From assembly GCA_024362935.1 (NCBI GenBank), contig JANCRA010000014.1, forward strand, positions 7,333,258 to 7,397,257: a DNA stretch of 64,000 nucleotides, written 5' to 3'. Numbering within the stretch: position 1 is the first letter of the stretch; the number at the start of each line of letters is the position of its first letter. Made by a program: the position numbers and the translations under genes. This DNA comes from Setophaga petechia. Taxonomy: Eukaryota; Chordata; Aves; Passeriformes; Parulidae. The notes beneath the pieces were generated by a model. It did no database searches. It had not been told where the DNA came from and was given only the letters and a program-made list of their open reading frames with translations. Below are positions 37,901 to 50,700 of this stretch, piece by piece.

Positions 37901-40900
37901 CACCCTGGCTGGGGATGACATCAGTGTGAGTACCCGTGCTCTGATGGGTGGGGTGACACACTCTGACTCTGTCCCCAGTCTGGTTTGGGTGGCTTTGGTC
38001 TGCTCTGCCCTGTGCACCCCAGGGATGGGGAGGTCATGGCTGCAGCACCCTGGGGACACCCTGGGGCGTCCCCCTGCATCTCCTTGTGGCAGTGTGGCAG
38101 ATGCCATCTGCAGCAGGGGTGTATCCCATGAGAGAGTGGGTCCCTGTGTGCAGGATTCACCCCTGTGCTCAGCAGGAGGGCATAGTCAGGCTGGCACTGG
38201 GATTGCAGGGCTGCAGGGTGCGGGGTGGGACTTGGGGCAAAGCTGCTGAGCCCCCTGTGCTCACAGAACCTGCAGAGCCTCCTCCAGCATTGCCACTCGC
38301 TGTCCCACCTCAGCCTGGCTGGCACGGACTGTCCTTTGGATGCTGTGAGTACCATGCAGGGGCTCCTGGCAGTGAGCCCTGCCCTCAGCCCCCTCCACCC
38401 CTGGGCTGTGTGAGGGGCTGCAGTGCCCCTGGGTCCTCCTCCACACGGCTCACATCCCACCCTGGCAGCTCTTTGGAGCCCTGGTCCATGGATGCCACAC
38501 CAGCCTCATCCACCTGGATCTCTCCAAAAATGTGTACTCCCACAAGTAAGCTGGGGGTGGCATCAGGGAGGTGGTACCCAGGGGGGTGTGGTACCCAGGA
38601 GTGGGGTACCCAGGGGTGGGGTACCCAGGGGGGTGGTACCCAGGGGTGTGGTACCCAGGGATGTGGTACCCAGGGGTGTGGTACCCAGGGATGTGGTACC
38701 CAGGAGGGTGGTACCTAGGGATGTGGTACCCAGGGGGGCGGTAACCAGGGGTGGTACCCAGGGGTGGGGTACCCAGGGGTGGGGTACCCAGGGATGTGGT
38801 ACCTAGGGATGTGGTACCTAGGGATGTGGTACCCAGGAGGGTGGTACCTAGGGATGTGGTACCCAGGGGAGTGGTACCCAGCGGTGTGGTAACCAGGGGT
38901 GGTACCCAGGGGTGGTGTACCCAGGGGGGTGGTACCCAGGGGTGGGGTACCCAGGGATGTGGTACCCAGAGGTGGGGTAGCCAGGGATGGGGTACCCAGG
39001 GGGTCTGGCTGATGCTGGGTTGCAGTTGTTGCCATGTTGTGCCCATCCTTTTCAGGAGAGTGAAAACCATCTCCCCTGACATGAAGGAGTTTTTCAGCCA
39101 GGCCTGCTCCCTCAGACACGTCTCCCTGGCAGGTACCAAGCTGCCAGCTGATGCTGTAAGGTGCGATGGGGCTGCGGGAATGGATTGGGGGGAGCACAGC
39201 CTGGGGAGACCCTGGTCAGGCTGGTGGGGAGGATGGAGGGAAGGGGCTGTGAGAGGCAGAGCTCTGGGAAGGATGCTCTTCTCCAGCATCCCACTCCCAC
39301 TGCCTGCACTGCTGGGGGTGCCCCATGGCGGGCGCTGCTGCCCCCATTTCTCGCACTGATGGGGCTTTGGTGACTTTTCCAGGGCATTGCTGCAAGGGCT
39401 GGCAGACAACAGTCACATCAGTGACCTGCACCTGGATCTCAGCAGCTGTGAGGTGAGGGCCCAGCAGCCATGGGCAGCCCCCCTCTGGCCAGGGGGTCCC
39501 CCTCTGGCAGTGAGTGAGGGTCTGTGCCCTGTGTGACCTCCTGGACAGGAGGATCTGGTTTGCAGGGCTCACTCTTCCCCTGTACTGATGTCTTACTGTT
39601 TCTTCCAAGCTGAGATCAGCAGGGGCCCAAGTCATCCAGGACCTCATCCCTGATGCCAGCTCCATCAGTCACCTGGACCTGTCTGACAATGGTAGGTTGC
39701 TTTTTCCCAGCCTGGGAAAGGATCTCCTACATCTCCTGGACTGTCATGTCCCAGCATAGGGAGTGAGGTGATTTCTTTATGCCCTCCTACCTCAAGACTT
39801 GCCAAAATTTCTCATTTCACATCTTTCTTGATACTGTCCTCTTCAGTTCACTGAATCTGAGGTGGTCTCATGTGGCTGGTTCAGGGTTGGAAGCACTGAA
39901 AGGGTTTCCCTGGGCAGAAACTGGTGCAGCCAGGAGGATGGGAGTACAGGCAGCTGCCTGAAAGTTGAACTCCCCCCATGCTGTCCAGGGGGGTGGGTGG
40001 GTGGTGGGGGGCACATCTGAGGGATGGCAGAGAGCAAGTGCCATCTCCAGCTCCCTCAGTGCCCCCGTGGCTCAGCACAGCCTTGGCACCCCCATATCAG
40101 GAGTGCCCACAGTGGCTGCTCCTCCCTAGAGGTCATTTCTCAGGGACCCCAGCTCTGCACAGGTCTTCAGTCTCCTTGGAGAAGCCAGGAAAGGAGGAAG
40201 ATGCTCAGGAGCCTGCCTGGGCATCTCCAGCATCCCACTGTGGCAGCTTGGTGGCTCTGCAGGTCTCCTGTGAGGGACCACCTTGGTGCCACCTCCATGG
40301 GTTTGTTGGACATCCCGGGGTGTCTCCCTGTCCTGCAGGCTTTGACCCCGACATGGTGACCCTGGTGCTCTCCATTGGCAGGAGCAAATCCATCAGGCAC
40401 GTCTCCCTGGGGAAAAACTTCAACATCAAATCCAAGTGAGTGCCAAGCAGCAGCACCCAGGCTTGGAGCCATCCTGGAATGGTGCACCCACCTTGACTCT
40501 CCTTCCCCATCAAAAGCCCATGGCTGGTAGGAATTGCCTGCCCATGCAGGGAGGGTCACCACTGCCAGCACCTGGTGCAGTGTCAGGGATGGCTCACAGC
40601 CCAGGCAAGAGTGGAGGGAGGACAGAGCTGTGCCTCTGTGGCCCCAGGGCATGCACAAGTGACCCCCTCACACACCTCTCCTGCAGGGAAGGTCTGTTGG
40701 ATGTCCTGCACCGCATTGTCCAGCTCACCCAGGAGGAGGATTGTGTAAGTCCAGCTTGCCCTCAGCCACCAGAACCATCCATCCCTGCTCGTGGTCAGCC
40801 AGCACTGTGCAGTCTCCAGGCAGGGCTGCCATCCAGGTCCCTCCTGCCCAGGCTAGGAGCAATCCTCCCTCTCTCCCACTGCCATTCAGGTCATTCTGCC

Positions 40901-43900
40901 TTTATTTTTCCTCAGTCTGAAGCAGAAGTTCAGACAAAGAAGTGGGAAATGTGGGAAAATGGAGGCCAGTATCTGGCTAAAGTCATGGAGGAGATTTATT
41001 GTAACCTGCATTCAGCACAGCTTTCCCAAAAAACCCTCTCTTTTCTCCTCACTGCCTGCTGAGCAACTGAGCTAAATCCAGCCTGTCTAAGCAGTCACTG
41101 CCCCTCTGTTTCTGAGGGTTCAGTATCACTTGTTCTCTCCAGAACCAGCACCAGCCCAGAGGCTGCTGCACAGGGGTGGAGCTGTGTCTGGAGGGTGGCA
41201 TGCACCTTGACACATCCTGGTGCCCCTCCTTGTCCCTTTTCCAGCCTCTGCAGTCGCTGTCTGTGGCTGAATCACGCCTCAAGCTGGGGACCAACGTGCT
41301 GCTGAGTGCCCTGGGCAGCAACACCAGCCTCGTGTCCCTGGACATCAGTGGCAACGCCATGGGGGACACGGGGGCCAAGATGCTCGCCAAGGCCCTGCAG
41401 ATCAACACCAAGCTCAGGTAGCAGCAGCTCTGTGACACCCGTGGGTGACCCTGCGTGGGTGGCCCAGATGTGATGGTTGTGATGCTGATGCCATCAGAGG
41501 AGTTTTGTCACAGCTCCTGGTGGCCATGGATGTGGCCCTGGACCACTCCTGGTACAAGGTCGGGTGGTATGACTGCATTTAGCACTCGTGGCAGTCATCT
41601 GGGGACATGTGAAGGGCAAGAGAGCAGCTCCATCCCTGCCCTGGTGCTTGCCACCTCTTTTCCAGTCTCCTGCCCAGCCCAGCCTGCTGCAGACAGACCT
41701 TTGTGGTCACTGCCCTCACCTCATGCTCTGCCATCACTTCCTAAAACACCATTTTTGACCACCTTGTGTACACAAAGCCAAAGCAGGGGTGTCTGCAGAG
41801 GACAGGGAATGGCGTTCAGCCAGGGCTGTTCCTCTGGGGATATCTGTCCCTGCCCACAGGAAGGTGCCTGAATGTGTCCTCCCAGCCCTTCATTCTCTCC
41901 AGGCACCCACCTAATTTATAGCTCCTTGCAAAGTCCACGTTTGGGTTTTGGATACTGGAAATTGTAATTTTTAACCCCACTTTTAGGCTCTCAGATGCCT
42001 GGGGTCAGCCTTGGGCAGACTCTTGCTAGCACTCACATCAGGGTGGTGTGGGTGTGGGCAGGGTTCACCCAGGTCCTTTCTTTTTGCAGGACTGTGGTTT
42101 GGGATAGGAACAACACAACAGCCCATGGGCTCCTGGAGGTGGCTCAAGCTTTGGAGAGGTAAGGAAGGAGCCTCTTGGTCCTCCTGGTTTGTTACTGCCA
42201 TGCAAAAGAGCCTCTGTCATCAGCATGTCACTGTCCCCAGGGCATCACAGTTTCATACATGCCCCAAGGGAGCTGGTCCCCAGCATCAGAGCTCTGGCCT
42301 TGCAGCCAGAAAAGCAACCTGGCACTCATTTGGTGATGACACCCCCATTACCAACCTCAGGGCTCCCCTGGGCTCTGCATCCCAACCAGCACAGCCTCAT
42401 GTCACCCCAGGAGCCCCCTGTGAGCACGGGGTGATGATCTGGTGGTGGTGATGTGATGTTCCTCTCCTCCCTGCCCATGACAGATGGGCTTGTTCCCCTG
42501 CTGAGCACACCCACCACCCTGTCTGGTGTTTGGCTGTGCAGATCTGCAGAGGTCTGAAGAAAGAGGGGCGCATGGAGAGCCTGGGCATGTGGTCACTGCC
42601 ACCCCATCAGGGTCTGCTGAGTGCCAGAGTTTGGCCACCTTATCTCCAGAGCTGGACCTCAGGACAATGTCCAGGCTGCTGTTGGGTGGGCTCTGAGCCT
42701 GTGTCACGTCCATGGGGACACGAGCAGGGGGTGAGCCCTGGGTGCAGCAGCTGTCCCCCTCTGCCCCACAGGAATTTCACGCTCAAGTCGATGCCGCTGC
42801 CGATGAGCGATGTGGCGCAGGCCTACCGCAGCCACCCCGAGAGGACGGAGGAGGCCGTGCACAAGGTGGGGGAAGTGGGCTGTGGAGCCCAGGGCCAGGT
42901 GCCACCATCCCTGCTCATGGCCTCTGCCTTTGCAGCTCCAGTCCTGCCTGACGAGGAACCAGCTGCGGCAAACGCTGCCGGCACAGACCCTCCGGCTGCA
43001 GCAGGGCATCCTCACCACCTCTTCTGAGCAGGTCTGAGGGACAAACTGCATGGGGCTGCTCCTCCCCTGCCCCAAACCTGCCTGGCTTGCTCATGAGAGC
43101 TCTTGCAAGCAGCAAAACACCCTCTTAACCTTTCCTGAGTGGAAGGCAGAGCAGATTCAGGGATGGAGCAGGTTCCTCAGACAAATTGTGGATGCCAAAT
43201 CTCTGGAGGTGTTCAAGCCCAGGTTGGGCTTGGAGCAACCTGGTCTGGTGGAAGGTGTCCCTGACCATGGCAGGGGGGCTGCAATAGGAGGACCTTTATG
43301 GTCCCTTCCAACCCAAACCATGTCATGGTTCTGTGGTGAGGGTGGGGGTGGATGGAAAGCAGATCTCCTGGAATCCTGCTGGTTGCATCCATGCTTTTCA
43401 TGCATATGCACTGCTGAGATAACTTGCTGCTACACCAACCTGTACAGTGTGTTCCTGCCCCCTGGGCACTCTTGCCAGCACATCCCTGCCATGTGCATCC
43501 TTGGTTATTAGGCAGGGATGCTCTTGGAGGCAGTAACCTGACTGTGCCCCCTCTGAGCACACTCTTCTCTGGGAAATCACAGCAAGGAGGGGAACTGGCA
43601 GTGCTGGCACATGACACAGCCTCTCTGTGCTCCAGATGGTGAATGAGATCTGCCTGAGCGTGCAGAAGCACGTCGAGATCCTGAGCACCTGCACGGGCAG
43701 GGAGGTGGAGACGGACATCCTCTGTGCTGAGGAGGCCATCAGGAATGCCAACCTCTCTGTCAGTGTGAGTGCAGAGCCTGGGAAACCCCCACAGCTCACC
43801 CAGCATCCATTCGGGCTCACCCAGCATCCATTCGGGATCGAAGCAGGGCATTGATTAATTAATGACATCATTAACCAGCAGTCAGGGAATTCCAGAACAT

Positions 43901-46900
43901 CGATGCAACAGACGCACACCACCAAGCATTTGCAAGCACTAAAGTACAGCTTAGAATTTCTGAATTCCCTTCTAGAACAAAGATCAAAATGTTCTTAGTC
44001 CCCTTGCCCCAGAGACACCTGGCTGTGTGCACACCCCCCGCAGGGCTACAGCCCCTCTTCCTCTGGCATCCCATGCTCACACATCCCTCCTTGGGAGACG
44101 TGGGTGCTCCAGCTTTGAGAACACCCTGCAACCCACAGATGCCCACACTGCTGAGAAACCTCCCTGAATCCTTGGGGCATCTTCATCCCACCCCAGCAAT
44201 GAGAATGCTCCATCAGCCCATGACAAAATCCATCATGTTTGTCTGGCAGCTCCTGGCTCTGTCAGACCTGGTTTGATCCTCCTGGTCTTGGTTCTCTCTC
44301 CCCACTGCACCTTTTCCTCCTCTGCTTCTCTTCAAACCATCTCCTTTCCCCTTTTCTCCACCTCTCTGGCACCTCCCCGGTTACTTAATCTGGCAGAGAC
44401 AGCATTTGAGACAATACCGATGTTGGGAAGGTGGTGAAAAGGTTGGATAAGGATCTCCCTGATCCAGGAAGCAGTGTAGTGGGGTGCAAGAGGGGAAGGA
44501 GAGTCAGTGGGTGGCAGGGAGAAATTGAGGGATGAGGATGCTCAAACCTGGCCCAGCAAAACCAAAAATTCACTGGGTCTCCCCAGCTGATGTAGGCAAT
44601 GCTCTTCCATGGGAGAGCCACGGGTGCAGGCTGTGCATGGAAATATGGGAGGAGAAGATGAGGTGACACAGGATGATCCACACCATCTCTCTTCCCATGT
44701 CAGATCCTGCCCCTCTTGTACGAGGCTGGAAACACCCCCTACCAGAATGGCAAGCTGCAGCACAAGCTGGAGTGTCTCACAGAGGAAGCATCACAGACCT
44801 GCAGCCGTGAAATCCAGGTGGGCACCATGGGCAGCACGGGATGTTCATCAGCCTTGGCCCAAGGATAAGGGGGATGGTGTCTACTGAAAGCTATGTGAAT
44901 CCTGATAGAAAATAAACTGAATCCTTCCTTTCCTGCCCAAACTTCAGGCAATCATGCAGGCAGTGCTGGACACGGCCCACGGCCTGTGCCCAGCGGTGGT
45001 GCAGAAGAGCGGGGTCAGGGATCAGCTGGTCACTGCCATGTCAGAGAGGATCTGCCTCCAGGACCAGCTCAGCCTCAGCGCTGTCCTGGACCAGATGGTC
45101 ACTGATGTCTTCAGCAAGCTGAAGTGGGTGATGTGCTGTTCTTCCTTCTTGCTCAGTCACTGGCACTGACCCCTGGGGCCAGAGGAGCGTTCTGGGGGCT
45201 CTCTAGCAACTTCTCTCCCCACGTTGTGGTAGAAGTGTGCTGGGTCCTGCTGCTGTGTTTTCCCACCTGTAGCTTTGCTTCCTGCTTGGATCCACTTTGG
45301 CTGAGTCTCTGGGGTGCTGGGGAAACCTGTGGGGTGGTGATGTTCTTGCAGGCACATCCCTTTGGCTGGCCCTGACCATCAACCATGGGATGCATTTGGC
45401 ATTCTCCATCCCAGCCAGTGCCTATTCCCATTCCTGCTCTGGCAGCGCAGACCCAGCAAGCTGCAGCACATGGGCATGCCCCTCTGTGTGCCCCAGCCAA
45501 GCATCCATCTCCTCAGCAAAGCCTTCCCTGGGGAGATGGCCCCATGGCTTGCAGGGTCAGTGGGTGCTGGCCCTGAGCACCCTCTTTCTGCTCCCAGTGA
45601 GATCAAGCTGTCCGTCACAGCTGCTGTAGCCGACTGCATCGTGGATGCTGTGCTGGGAGACCTGACCATCGCCCGGTGCAAACTGGTGAGTGCTGGGGGC
45701 TGCCAGCACCTGCAGGATGGGGATGTGGGGCTGGGATGCAGGATCTGGTCTGGATACCCCAGCATTGTCCAGGTACCTGGACACCAATGCTGTGACCATG
45801 GATTTGCAGTCTGGGAAGCAGGACAATTCCCACCCAGGCTGGTTTTCCTCCCAGGTAATCTTCTCCCAGTGTGGTCACAGCAATATTAACACCCGGAGCA
45901 AAGTCCCAGCACTGCTGCCGTGTGCTGGGGTGACGCCAGGCACCGGCCACTCCTGCAGCAGGGCAGCTGCGCTGGGCTGGACACCGGCTAATCAGGCCTA
46001 AATCCGCTCACAAATCCCAGCCGTGGGTAGGGAGCAGAGCAGCGCAGAGCACACAGGGCAGCCCAGCACGCTTCAGCCCCTGGGATAATTTAAGCGCTTC
46101 CTAATGGTTTTAGGCAGAGAGCCTCTCCAAGCAGGGGCTCGACCTCCTGGTGCTGCTGCCGGAGTCGGCTGAGGACGATGCCACGGCGCTGGCGAGGGGC
46201 AGGAATCCTCCGGACCTGGCTGCAGAGGAGGTAGGGACCGGAGCCGCCGCGTGATGCCCGCAGTACAGCCGCCCTTTATCCGCCTTACGGGATGATGCCG
46301 GGCTTAGCCACAGCCTCTGCGGGTGCACGCACCCCCAGCTCCCCCCAGGGCAGTGCTAAGGCAATTAGTGCTGGGAAATGGGACCGTCAGCCTGCCAGGC
46401 CATGCTGCTGGCACCGGAACGTGTCCTTGTGGCAGCCTGGCTGCTTGTACTTTGTCCTGCTGTGGCTGCTTTGGGACCTGGGATCCAGTGTAGTGAACAG
46501 TTCTGTATGGGGAAGTATCCAATCCAGCACTGTGGGTGGTTTTGGAGCTGGGATAAGATGAAGGCGTGCAGCCCTGGGAGCCTAGGGGTGATGGAGGGAC
46601 TACACCCATCACTGGGCGAAGCCTGGCAGGCTCTGGCTGCCATGGGATGTGTCTTGGCACAGCCAGCCTGTCCCCTGCCCATGCCGGAGCTGCCACCATC
46701 CCTCTCTCCCTGCAGTACAAGATGGCCCTGCGGAGGAGAAACAAGCACTTCAGGAGCATCCGGCCCACACCAACTGTGAGAAGTAAGGTCACCGTGGGAG
46801 CTGTCCCTCTGCTGCGGCTCAGTGGGTGCTGTGCTGCCTCCACAGGGCATGGCAGGGGCGGGGGGCTCGCAGCAGCAATGGGGGAGCCTCATGGTCTGAG

Positions 46901-47723
46901 TCCCCCGTGGTCATGGGCTGAGGGCAGCAGGGTCAGGACCCTTCAGAGAGCCTCTCCCAGTGCCGTGGTGGGGTCTGTGGGGGAAGCTCACCTTGACATT
47001 GCTCTTGTGCTGGTTTTGGGCTCCAGCTGGCTCAGTGCCCTTGGCAGTGGAGCAAATGCCCTGAACTCCCTCCCCACAGAGCCAGCCAGGGGTAGGCAGT
47101 TTGTCTGTGATTGTGGGTGCCATGGTATCTCCCACGGCCACCCTGGACGTAGACATCACCCACTCACTCTACAACCTTGGGGAGAAGAGGTAGCCCATGG
47201 GTTTTCCTTGCTGCTGGTGTTTTCCCCACCAGCCTGGGAGGAGAGTGAATCTCAGGGGGGGCACAGACAAGGAGCAGCTGATGGGTCACTGTGCTTTGGC
47301 TGAGCTCATGCAGACTCCAGCACCCAGCAGCCTTGTGTCCCCAGGGGATCCCTGAGCACCCTGCCACCCATCCAGAGGGTACGTGGTGGGGCGAGGAGCT
47401 GCCAGCAGAGGAAAACGGGTGTGTTTGTGAGTGCTGCTCACTGCTAGCAGAGTTTGTGTCGTTCCACTGCTGCCTGCTGCAGGTCTCAGGGCTGGCTGTG
47501 GGGCTCGACTCGGCCCCTGCCTGAGCGTCCCCGCACACTCCCCCCACAGCATCATCCCCTGCACGCAGCAAACCTCCGGCGGCACGGCGGCGGGATCCAT
47601 CGCAGGCTGCGCCGCAAAGCCGCCACGCACGCTCCCGGCGGGCACGGCCGCGCTCCCGCCCCGCGGCGGAGCCGCTGCCCCGCTCGCTGACCCTCCGCGC
47701 GTGGGCGAGGGTGACGGCGTCCG

Positions 47724-47754
<31 letters not shown>

Positions 47755-50700
47755 GGGGAGGCCTGGCGAGGGCGGGTGTCAACAGGGACCCTCTCGCCTC
47801 TCGTAGGTGTCTCGGAGCTGGAGCCGGCAGCGGGTCGAGACGCCAGCGGGCTCCGAGCTCACCGGGCGCCGCCGTCACTCAGCCCCGCCGCGCCGCCGGC
47901 ACGCCCTGCCTCCACAAAGGATGCTGAGCCTGCGAGCGGCTCGCTCCCCGCCACGCAGCCTGCCACCGCCACCGGATTCCTTATGGACCTGCCGACCGCC
48001 GGCGAGAAGCTGGAGCATTGCACCAAAGCCAGGCCCCGGCCCAACCGCCGGCACAGGCAGCCGCCCAGCAAGCCGAATGTAAGGGTGGGGGCACGGCTGG
48101 CAAGGGAGGTGGGGTGCGTTCGGGGTGGTTTTCCCTTTTTTTTTCCGGTTGGGTGAATTATTGCGGTCAGTATTTGTTGCAAGGCAGGAAAATTAGATGC
48201 GCAAAGACGCGGTGGGTTTATTATTCTGCATTTCAGCTGCTGCCGGAGCCTCCTCCTCCTCGGGGGGGAACCTGAAAGGATGGGCAAGGGGGCTGGGGGG
48301 GGCGAGGGGAATCATCCATCCTCTTTCCTGCTCCCCACTGGGAGATGCTGAGCAGTGGGAGCCAGGAGAGGAATGGAAAACCCTGCAGAGTTTGGGTGCA
48401 GAGGGCCGGCGATGTGTTCGGCAATGGCTCCAGCTGCCTCCCTCCTGAGCTCCATTTGCTCCCCCTTATCCAAAATCCATCATCCCTAAAGCACCGGTGG
48501 CCACTACAGCTCCCGGTGGTGCTGGTGGGGCTCTGCCAGCCTTGATGAGGTGGGCTGTGCTCCCCCCATCCAACAGGCGACTGGAAGGAGATTCTGCTTT
48601 TGCACCCCCCTTCCCAAAGGAAAAGTAACTTTTGGGTGCAGTCAGTGGCGAGTACAGCTCCATCACTGTCCCTGGGGCTGGATCTGCTGGCATCACCTCA
48701 TCCCCGTACCACCGTGATGCAGCTGGATCCTTTCACTTGCTGGAAAACCCTGGCTTGCAGGGCTGTGGTGATGCTTGTCCTTGGATCATGGTGGGATCAG
48801 GGCTGGCACGGGGCCGAGGGGAGGCAGGAGCTCCCACGGGCAGGGTGGGCTCTGGAGGTTGGCAGGGCCAGGGGGCCATCACCCTGCAGTGGGACAGGCA
48901 TGCCTGGCACCCGGGGTGGGCCAAGACTTGAGCAAGGACAGGCTTTGATGGATGTGATATGACAGGGAGAGCAGATCTCAGATGGCTGGAACGGCTCCTG
49001 AGCGGCATCAATCCAGCCGTAATGAAAAGTCATTATGGATTGAAATGCCACCGATGGGGAAGCGCCTCCCTCTCATCGATAGCGTGGCACTGATGCAGTG
49101 GCACATGCCAGGGAGAGGAAGGTGCCATGGAGGAAGGCTTGGCCATGGTGTGGGCCACTTTGTTATGGGGATGGAGCAGGTGGCTCTCAAGCAGGCTGTG
49201 GTGCCACTCCAAGGTTGGACTAGAAACATCTGAAGGATGCAGATGTGGGTCCTTGCAGGTCACCTGCTCCATCACCTGCCAGCAGCAGAGGGGTCCCTTT
49301 CTTGGAGCTCACATGGAGGAAGCATCCCTGCCAAAGGCTTCTCCCACAGTAAAAGTGCCATACCTCAGCCACTGTGCTGGGCAAGGGGTTGGAAAGAGTC
49401 TGGGGCTGCCTGGAGCTCCCAGTGCTCAAGGGAGGGAGCAGGATTAGAGCTGGGATGCAGCTGGTAGCACCATGGTTTGGCTTTAATGCTGGGTACAGGA
49501 TGGAGCGTGCTAACACCCATCCTGCTGGGGCACCCACTTGTTCATGCCCAGGGGTGGGTGACAGACACACCTTCATGCCCAGGGGCACCTTTGCCCCGTG
49601 CTGGGCTGACAGCAGCTGTCCCTCACAGGTGCAGCCCGTGGCCTGTGAGAACAGCGAGGACAGGAGCATCACCCGCGTGGACGAGGGGCTGGAGGACTTC
49701 TTTGCCAAGAGGCTCATCACAGAAACACTGCCGTAAGCCCCGGGTGCTCAGGGCCCCTCACCTGCCCAGCACACCCATCCCCAGCCTCCCTGCAAACGCT
49801 GCTGGGCCCAGTGCAAAAGGGATGCTGGGGAAAGCAGCACACCCAGGGATATCACCAAGGGCAGGGCTGGGGGAGGAGGAATGGGATGGCAGCCACGGTG
49901 TGCTGGATGTGGCCATGGAGTCTGTTCCACAGTGGGGAGGCAATGAGGCAGCACCCAGGGGAACTGTGCTGGGAATGGGTGCCCTCGCCAGGACACTGCC
50001 ATCTCAGATGGAGTGTCCAGGGTCTGGATCCATCCCTTTGGGGTGGGCAGGGTGAAAAAACTGATCCCTTGCCTCTTGGCAGCCTGGAGCTCACCTTTTC
50101 CAATGCTTCATCTCTCCCCAGCCCCACGACTCCGGAGACCTGCCCAGGATCAGCCCCTCTGGCTCCCTCTGGTTCCCGCACCCTCAAGAAGAAAATTGGG
50201 AATTTTTTTGCCTTCAAGAAACCCAAATCCAGCCGGGGCTCAAGGTGTGAGAAGGAGCCCGAGGGTGGTCCCACTGCCCCTAGGAGCAGGCGCTCGATGC
50301 TCAGTGACATTTTACGAGCCCCCAGCAAGGCAGGCGAGTCAGGGAAGCCTCTGAGTAAATCAGAGGAGGGGGGGCTCTCTGCCGAGCCCCAAGCAGAGCC
50401 TGAGCACTGCCAGACTCCTGACTCTGCCCGGAGGATCCGGCCCAAGTACTCTCGGGAGGGCAAATCCCAGTCACTCATCTTGCTGTCCGGGGAGGACGAG
50501 GATGCACTGGGGGTCAGGCATGACAAGGTAAGCACTGTCACAGTCACCAAGCCCCCACCACGGTTCAGCTCACCTGGTGGGTGCTGCTCCCATCCATGGA
50601 CACTGGTGGGGTTACCGGGGAATGTGGGGACACTGGAGTGATATCCCCACTGGGTTGTGTCCATGTCACCATCTCCGGGCAGCATAGCTGGGGTTGGGAA

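Larger units (their letters stand above)
35552..42865 (+). other. CARMIL2: CARMIL2 coding exons 8-23: leucine-rich-repeat domain
   Basis: Segments: 35552-35625, 36700-36775, 36852-36940, 37287-37381, 37543-37629, 37816-37925, 38267-38344, 38469-38545, 39056-39160, 39383-39452, 39610-39691, 40339-40435, 40687-40744, 41245-41417, 42090-42158, 42772-42865. They encode about residues 179-656. Repeat cores of the LxxLxLxxN type are clear, for example [28 protein letters not shown] and [13 protein letters not shown]. The exon ending at 39,160 uses the less usual donor gtgcga; the nearer gtaagg at 39,156 would break the phase with the next exon. These repeats form the horseshoe that follows the PH-like domain. 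Confidence 0.92.
42936..46230 (+). other. CARMIL2: CARMIL2 coding exons 24-29: helical dimerisation region
   Basis: Segments: 42936-43031, 43636-43764, 44704-44817, 44948-45123, 45598-45685, 46114-46230. They encode about residues 657-896. The sequence is predicted helical and matches CARMIL2, for example [15 protein letters not shown] (human VNELCQSVQEHVELL), [21 protein letters not shown] and [21 protein letters not shown]. The exon ending at 43,031 uses the unusual donor gtctga, but the phase and homology on both sides support it. In CARMIL1 this region mediates antiparallel dimers; the same role here is inferred. Confidence 0.88.

Noticed and set aside
38450..39409. Open frames of 120-320 codons on both strands over CARMIL2 intron 15
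   Set aside because: They are generated by the 15-bp GGTACC repeat and run through well-supported CARMIL2 exons in the wrong frame.
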